From Acidimicrobium sp. BACL17 MAG-120823-bin42 (GTDB taxonomy: Bacteria; Actinomycetota; Acidimicrobiia; Acidimicrobiales; Ilumatobacteraceae): a DNA stretch of 10,068 bases. The stretch spans positions 1 to 10,068 of the forward strand of contig LIAZ01000032.1 in assembly GCA_001438985.1 (NCBI GenBank), in the 5' to 3' direction. This document shows, in pieces, positions 6,918-10,068 of this stretch. The notes under the pieces were generated by a model. That model was not told where the DNA came from. It ran no database searches and saw only the letters and a program-made list of their open reading frames with translations. The translations under genes were made by a program, and so were the position numbers. Every line of letters starts with the position of its first letter. The stretch's first letter is position 1.

Positions 6918-7742
6918 TTATGCCTCTTGAGTTGCGATACACAGTCTGCCCCATGCCGCAACGTCGAGTTCTTCTGCGCGCGACTCTGGCGAAACTCCAG
7001 CAGCGACAAATTGTGTTGGAGTCACCATTGTCGATAAACAGCGGCGCAACATTTTGCGTCGTTGTCCAAACCCAGTGCGCACAAGTGCAAACAGTTTCTG
7101 TGGGTCGACACCCTCAACGGCGGGAACTGCCTTGCGGCGGATATCAACCATTGCTGACGACACATTTGGTTTTGGCAGAAACACCGTTGCAGGAATATCG
7201 GCAGCGATATAGGCATCGGCCCAGTAGGCGATTTTTACACTGACGGCCCCGTATGCGGGGGTGCGTGGTTTGGCCACGAAACGTTCGGCGACTTCTTTTT
7301 GCACCATCACCAACAGGTGGTCTACGGCTGGCGCGCCATCGAGCAAGTCGGCAACCAGTGGTGTGGCCACGTTGTAGGGAAGGTTGGCAATGACATGCCA
7401 TTTGGCAGAGCGCGCAACAAGTGGACGCCAATCCAAATGCATCGCATCGACGTGAATTACTTCAACGTTTGGTAGGTGTTTTACAACATCGCGCAACACT
7501 TCGACAACACCATTGTCAATTTCAACGGCCACGATGTGCGCACCCGTTTCGGCGAGAGCCAACGTGAGCGAACCAAGACCTGCACCAATTTCAAGAACGT
7601 AATCAGCGGGGCCGATGTTTGCGAGGCGAGCAATCTTGCGCACGGTATTTGGGTCGACAAGAAAGTTTTGACCAAATGCTCGCCGAGGGGCGAGACCGTG
7701 TTGCGAAAGCAGTTGCGAAATGTCGTTGTGTGAGTGCGTCAC
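6918..7742 (-). CDS. rsmA: 16S rRNA (adenine1518-N6/adenine1519-N6)-dimethyltransferase RsmA/KsgA
   Basis: S-adenosylmethionine-dependent enzyme (274 aa) that dimethylates the two adjacent adenines in the helix 45 loop of 16S rRNA, a late checkpoint of 30S assembly. Its loss gives kasugamycin resistance in other bacteria. Visible motifs: FGQNFLVD (23-30), SAM motif I LEIGAGLGSLT (50-60), acidic E74 in VAVEID, the adenine-binding NLPYN (120-124), and the C-terminal FGQRRKMLR (225-233). The start is a GTG overlapping the stop of the upstream exported-protein gene in a GTGA arrangement (7739-7742). No strong SD is visible, so translation is probably coupled to the upstream gene. Length and domain layout are normal for the family. 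Confidence 0.97.
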   Translation of the reverse strand: MTHSHNDISQLLSQHGLAPRRAFGQNFLVDPNTVRKIARLANIGPADYVLEIGAGLGSLTLALAETGAHIVAVEIDNGVVEVLRDVVKHLPNVEVIHVDAMHLDWRPLVARSAKWHVIANLPYNVATPLVADLLDGAPAVDHLLVMVQKEVAERFVAKPRTPAYGAVSVKIAYWADAYIAADIPATVFLPKPNVSSAMVDIRRKAVPAVEGVDPQKLFALVRTGFGQRRKMLRRCLSTMVTPTQFVAAGVSPESRAEELDVAAWGRLCIATQEA

Positions 7743-8224
7743 CAGGTGATCTTTACGGGAATTGGCGCATCAATGAGATCTGCAAGCTGAGTGAATTGCG
7801 ATGAATGCATTTGCAATGTGACACCAGCCGGGACATTGACACCAAATGCACTCGTGCATGTAACGGAACGCCCATTGTTGGTATTGGTGATGGTCAACTG
7901 AACTCCCACGGGGGTCATGGGTGAAAAGCACACAGGTCGCGATGAATAGCCGTATTCCGTGAACGTTGCTTTGCCCGCTAGAGAGTTTCCACCAGATGAT
8001 GGGTAGGCAACTGCTGCCGACCCAATGGGTGCGATAGGTGGCGGACCGCCAAGGATGACCGACTCGGGGATATCCACTTCGACGACAGGTGGAATGGTGG
8101 TTGTGGTAGTTGTGGTTGCACTTGAGCCACCAGCACCCACGCCAAAAGAAATAACGGTGAGCGCCATCAGTGTGAAGACGGCCAACGCCCCAATTCGACG
8201 ACGTTCGTAAACCGATAGAACCAC
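7739..8224 (-). CDS. Small exported protein, possible RlpA/3D-like double-psi beta-barrel, in the rpfB/yabE position
   Basis: This 161-aa protein is not one I recognise by name. Residues 1-11 are short and basic (YERRRIG), followed by a hydrophobic segment (about 12-32): a signal peptide or membrane anchor. A Thr-rich stretch (37-43) and a Pro-rich linker (to about 70) suggest extracytoplasmic display. The C-terminal part (82-161) starts AGKATFTEYG and contains VGVQLTITNTNNGRSVTC. It resembles the double-psi beta-barrel of RlpA-like proteins (pattern GxATxY, then PxGTxVxVTNxxNGRSVxV). The NDRGP-type Asp is replaced by TSAFG, and the following D-L-S is replaced by MHS. Cys99 and Cys123 could form a disulfide. 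The start is GTG, with an in-frame stop two codons upstream, 10 nt after tatD; the end overlaps rsmA by 4 nt. Gene existence is firm and export likely; the fold is inferred by eye. Confidence 0.85.
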   Translation of the reverse strand: MVLSVYERRRIGALAVFTLMALTVISFGVGAGGSSATTTTTTTIPPVVEVDIPESVILGGPPPIAPIGSAAVAYPSSGGNSLAGKATFTEYGYSSRPVCFSPMTPVGVQLTITNTNNGRSVTCTSAFGVNVPAGVTLQMHSSQFTQLADLIDAPIPVKITW

Positions 8225-8234
8225 TGGCTAAACG

Positions 8235-9008
8235 CTACGGAGCAATGCCAGGAAACGCAAGGCATGCATTGCGCGTGGTGTGTTGAGCAAATTGGGCAAC
8301 AGCCTGTCCACGCAGGTCGGCGATGTATGTGCCAACAATTGGCACGAGCGCTGGTTGATTTGGTTTTCCGCGATGTGGAATTGGTGCAAGGAACGGTGCA
8401 TCGGTTTCGAGCAACACGTGATCAATCGGACACCATTGCGCTGCCCGGCGAACATCATCAGCGGATTTAAACGTGACGATGCCACTAAACGACAGATATG
8501 CACCACGCTCAACGCAAGCGCGGGCCTCGGCTTCGTCGCCGGTGAAGCAATGGAAAATGGTTCGCTCTGGCATGCCCTCGGCATCCAACACATCAAATGT
8601 GTCTTGCCATGCATTACGCGTGTGAATCACCAGCGGCAGATCGTGTTCGTGTGCTAATTGAATTTGTGCGGCAAATACTTCACGTTGCACATTGCGGTCG
8701 GAGTGGTCGTAGTAATAGTCAAGACCGCATTCGCCAATACCGACAACCTTTTTTGCGCCAATGAATGGTGTGACGGTATCGAGACCATTCTTGGCATCGT
8801 GTGGATGTAAGCCAACCGTTGCCCACACGTTGTCGTGCTGTGCAGCAATTGCAATGGCTTGTTGTGTGGTGTCGGCATCGGTGCCGATCACAATCATCTT
8901 GCTGACGCCAACTTCGCGCGCTGCAGAAATTGCATCTACTTGTCCGCCAGGAATGTTCTCTTCGTACACATGGCAATGGGTGTCGATCCACTCAAGTGTT
9001 GTGCTCAT
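8235..9008 (-). CDS. tatD: TatD-family metal-dependent hydrolase (DNase)
   Basis: Amidohydrolase-fold protein (257 aa) of the TatD/YcfH/YabD group. These are two-metal enzymes with 3'-5' exonuclease or DNase activity in characterised members. Metal ligands are all visible: H11 and H13 in DTHCH, E93 in GIGECGLDYY, H129 in VIHTR, H153 in FHCFTG and D203 in LETDAPFLAP. I choose the ATG at 9006-9008: it gives the family's normal N-terminus (MSTTLEWIDTHCH) and begins 11 nt after the metG stop. The longer in-frame version would overlap the metG coding end by 70 nt with unrelated sequence. No SD is seen. metG-tatD adjacency is conserved across Firmicutes and Actinobacteria. The physiological substrate is not deducible from sequence. 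Confidence 0.95.
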   Translation of the reverse strand: MSTTLEWIDTHCHVYEENIPGGQVDAISAAREVGVSKMIVIGTDADTTQQAIAIAAQHDNVWATVGLHPHDAKNGLDTVTPFIGAKKVVGIGECGLDYYYDHSDRNVQREVFAAQIQLAHEHDLPLVIHTRNAWQDTFDVLDAEGMPERTIFHCFTGDEAEARACVERGAYLSFSGIVTFKSADDVRRAAQWCPIDHVLLETDAPFLAPIPHRGKPNQPALVPIVGTYIADLRGQAVAQFAQHTTRNACLAFPGIAP

Positions 9009-9019
9009 ATGAATCGAAT

Positions 9020-10068
9020 CTAAACCGTCAGTCGGGGGAACAATGGCTGGCCCTTCACGACCTGGGTGCCACCTGTGTATTGACCCCACTTGGTGTCTGC
9101 GTTAATTCGTAAGTCGGTGATGTTGCCAGAAAGGCCGATGCGATTCCAGATTTCTTGTGTGGTGGTGGGTAGTGCAGGGTTAGCCAAAATGGTGACGATG
9201 CGCAGTGCTTCAAGTGCATCGCCCATCACCGTGTTCACTGCATCGCCTGGTTCCATCTTCCATGGTTCGTTGTCTTCGAGGTATGAATTAGTTGCACTAA
9301 TCAGTTTCCATGTTGCTTCAAGTGCCTTACTTGGTTGCACCGAAGCCCACGCTTGTGACGTTTCGGCAACTGCTGTTGCTGCAATTTCTGCAAGGGGACT
9401 GTTTGCGGATGACGCAGGGCCAATGCCGCCACACTTCTTTTCAACAACTGTTGCAACTCGCGCAGCCAAGTTGCCCAAGTTGTTTGCCAAATCGCTGTTA
9501 AATCGCTTGATCAATCCTTCATCGCTGAAGTCGCCATCGTTGCCATATGTCGTTTCGGCCAACACGTAGTAACGGAAGCCATCAACACCAACAACATCAA
9601 TCAGGTCGAGCGGGTTCACCACATTGCCCGTGGTTTTGCTCATCTTTTCGCCATCAACAAGCAGCCAGCCACCAACAGCCCAGCCCTTTGGTGGTTCGAT
9701 TCCTGCGCTCATCAACATTGCTGGCCAGTACACACAGTGAAAACGAATGATGTCTTTGCCAATGAAGTGGTAATCAACAGGCCAGTTTTCGGCAAATGCG
9801 GTGTCGTCAGTGCCGTAACCAACTGCGGTGATGTAGTTGGCAAGGGCGTCGAACCACACGTACGCAACGTGTGATGGATCCCATGGAAGTGGGATTCCCC
9901 ATGTGAGGGTTTTGCGGCTAACCGAGAAGTCGTGCAATCCGCCCTTAATAAAACCAATCACTTCGTTCATGCGGAAGCCTGGAGTAATCGCATTTGGGTG
10001 ATCTGCATACCACTTCAACAAGCGATCTTCGAATCGTGACAGACGGAAGAAATAGTTTTCTTCTTCGA
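9020..10068 (-). CDS. metG: Methionyl-tRNA synthetase, C-terminal part (5' end outside the window)
   Basis: Class I aminoacyl-tRNA synthetase that charges tRNA-Met. Only the last 348 residues are present. The frame is open to the window edge and reads EEENYFFRLSRFEDRLLKWY at that end, typical MetG sequence, so the gene clearly continues. The HIGH motif lies outside. Present are the catalytic-domain segments WGIPLPWD and VWFDALANYITAVG, the FIGKDIIRFH stretch, and the signature loop as KMSKT (9632-9646) where KMSKS is usual. The helical anticodon-binding domain follows (FNSDLANNLGNL onward). The gene ends with PLFPRLTV and lacks the C-terminal EMAP-like tRNA-binding domain of the longer type. 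It appears to lead the metG-tatD-exported protein-rsmA-ispE operon. Confidence 0.96.
   Translation of the reverse strand, partial: EEENYFFRLSRFEDRLLKWYADHPNAITPGFRMNEVIGFIKGGLHDFSVSRKTLTWGIPLPWDPSHVAYVWFDALANYITAVGYGTDDTAFAENWPVDYHFIGKDIIRFHCVYWPAMLMSAGIEPPKGWAVGGWLLVDGEKMSKTTGNVVNPLDLIDVVGVDGFRYYVLAETTYGNDGDFSDEGLIKRFNSDLANNLGNLAARVATVVEKKCGGIGPASSANSPLAEIAATAVAETSQAWASVQPSKALEATWKLISATNSYLEDNEPWKMEPGDAVNTVMGDALEALRIVTILANPALPTTTQEIWNRIGLSGNITDLRINADTKWGQYTGGTQVVKGQPLFPRLTV

Noticed and set aside
6914..7009. N-terminal extension of ispE by 32 codons
   Set aside because: It overlaps the rsmA 3' end, and the added residues do not resemble IspE. The ATG at 6911-6913 fits the family N-terminus and has an upstream AAGAGG.
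8085..8125. GTGGTT-like simple repeat on the plus strand
   Set aside because: It is explained by the Thr codons of the linker in the exported protein; no separate repeat element is needed.
9009..9089. N-terminal extension of tatD by 27 codons
   Set aside because: It overlaps the end of metG, and the added residues precede a normal TatD N-terminus.
1..10068. Search for insertion sequences, CRISPR repeats, attachment sites, toxin-antitoxin pairs or defence genes
   Set aside because: No long direct or inverted repeats, transposase or integrase motifs, or repeat-spacer pattern were seen by eye. All long reading frames are accounted for by housekeeping genes.

Overview
The window is a block of core bacterial housekeeping genes, almost all on the minus strand and closely packed. 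Gene content and order suggest an actinobacterium of moderate GC. The signs are a 30-residue bS22-type ribosomal protein (a form known from mycobacteria), a long CTC-type bL25 with an Ala/Pro/Gly tail, and the metG-tatD-X-rsmA-ispE cluster. Acidimicrobiia is my best guess at class, but this is inference. I see no mobile element, prophage, CRISPR array or defence island, and no stretch over 300 bases lacks a gene.

Read in the direction of transcription (from the high-coordinate end), the first block is metG (C-terminal 348 residues, entering from the right edge), tatD, a small exported protein, rsmA and ispE. Gaps are 4-11 nt, with one 4-nt overlap, so this looks like one operon. The exported protein sits where other bacteria carry rpfB (Actinobacteria) or yabE (Firmicutes). 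It has only a signal/anchor segment, a Thr/Pro linker and a short domain resembling the RlpA/3D double-psi beta-barrel. It is the least conventional gene here.

A short switch region follows. A tiny plus-strand gene for bS22 lies between ispE and a minus-strand tRNA-Gln(UUG). The 75-nt gap between bS22 and the tRNA must hold divergent promoters, and it contains a perfect 8-bp inverted repeat with a 15-nt spacer.

The second minus-strand block is tRNA-Gln, prs, rplY, pth and mfd. It covers PRPP synthesis, a 5S rRNA-binding ribosomal protein, peptidyl-tRNA recycling and transcription-coupled repair. The two blocks together keep the order known from Bacillus (metS-tatD-yabE-...-ksgA-...-ispE-...-prs-ctc-pth-...-mfd), without rnmV, purR, spoVG or glmU. 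The shared theme is translation (MetG, tRNA-Gln, bS22, bL25, RsmA, Pth) plus precursor supply (IspE, Prs) and DNA repair or nuclease functions (Mfd, TatD).

No wholly new system is evident. The observations most worth checking are the reduced cell-wall-type protein in the rpfB/yabE slot and the palindrome in the bS22/tRNA-Gln promoter region.
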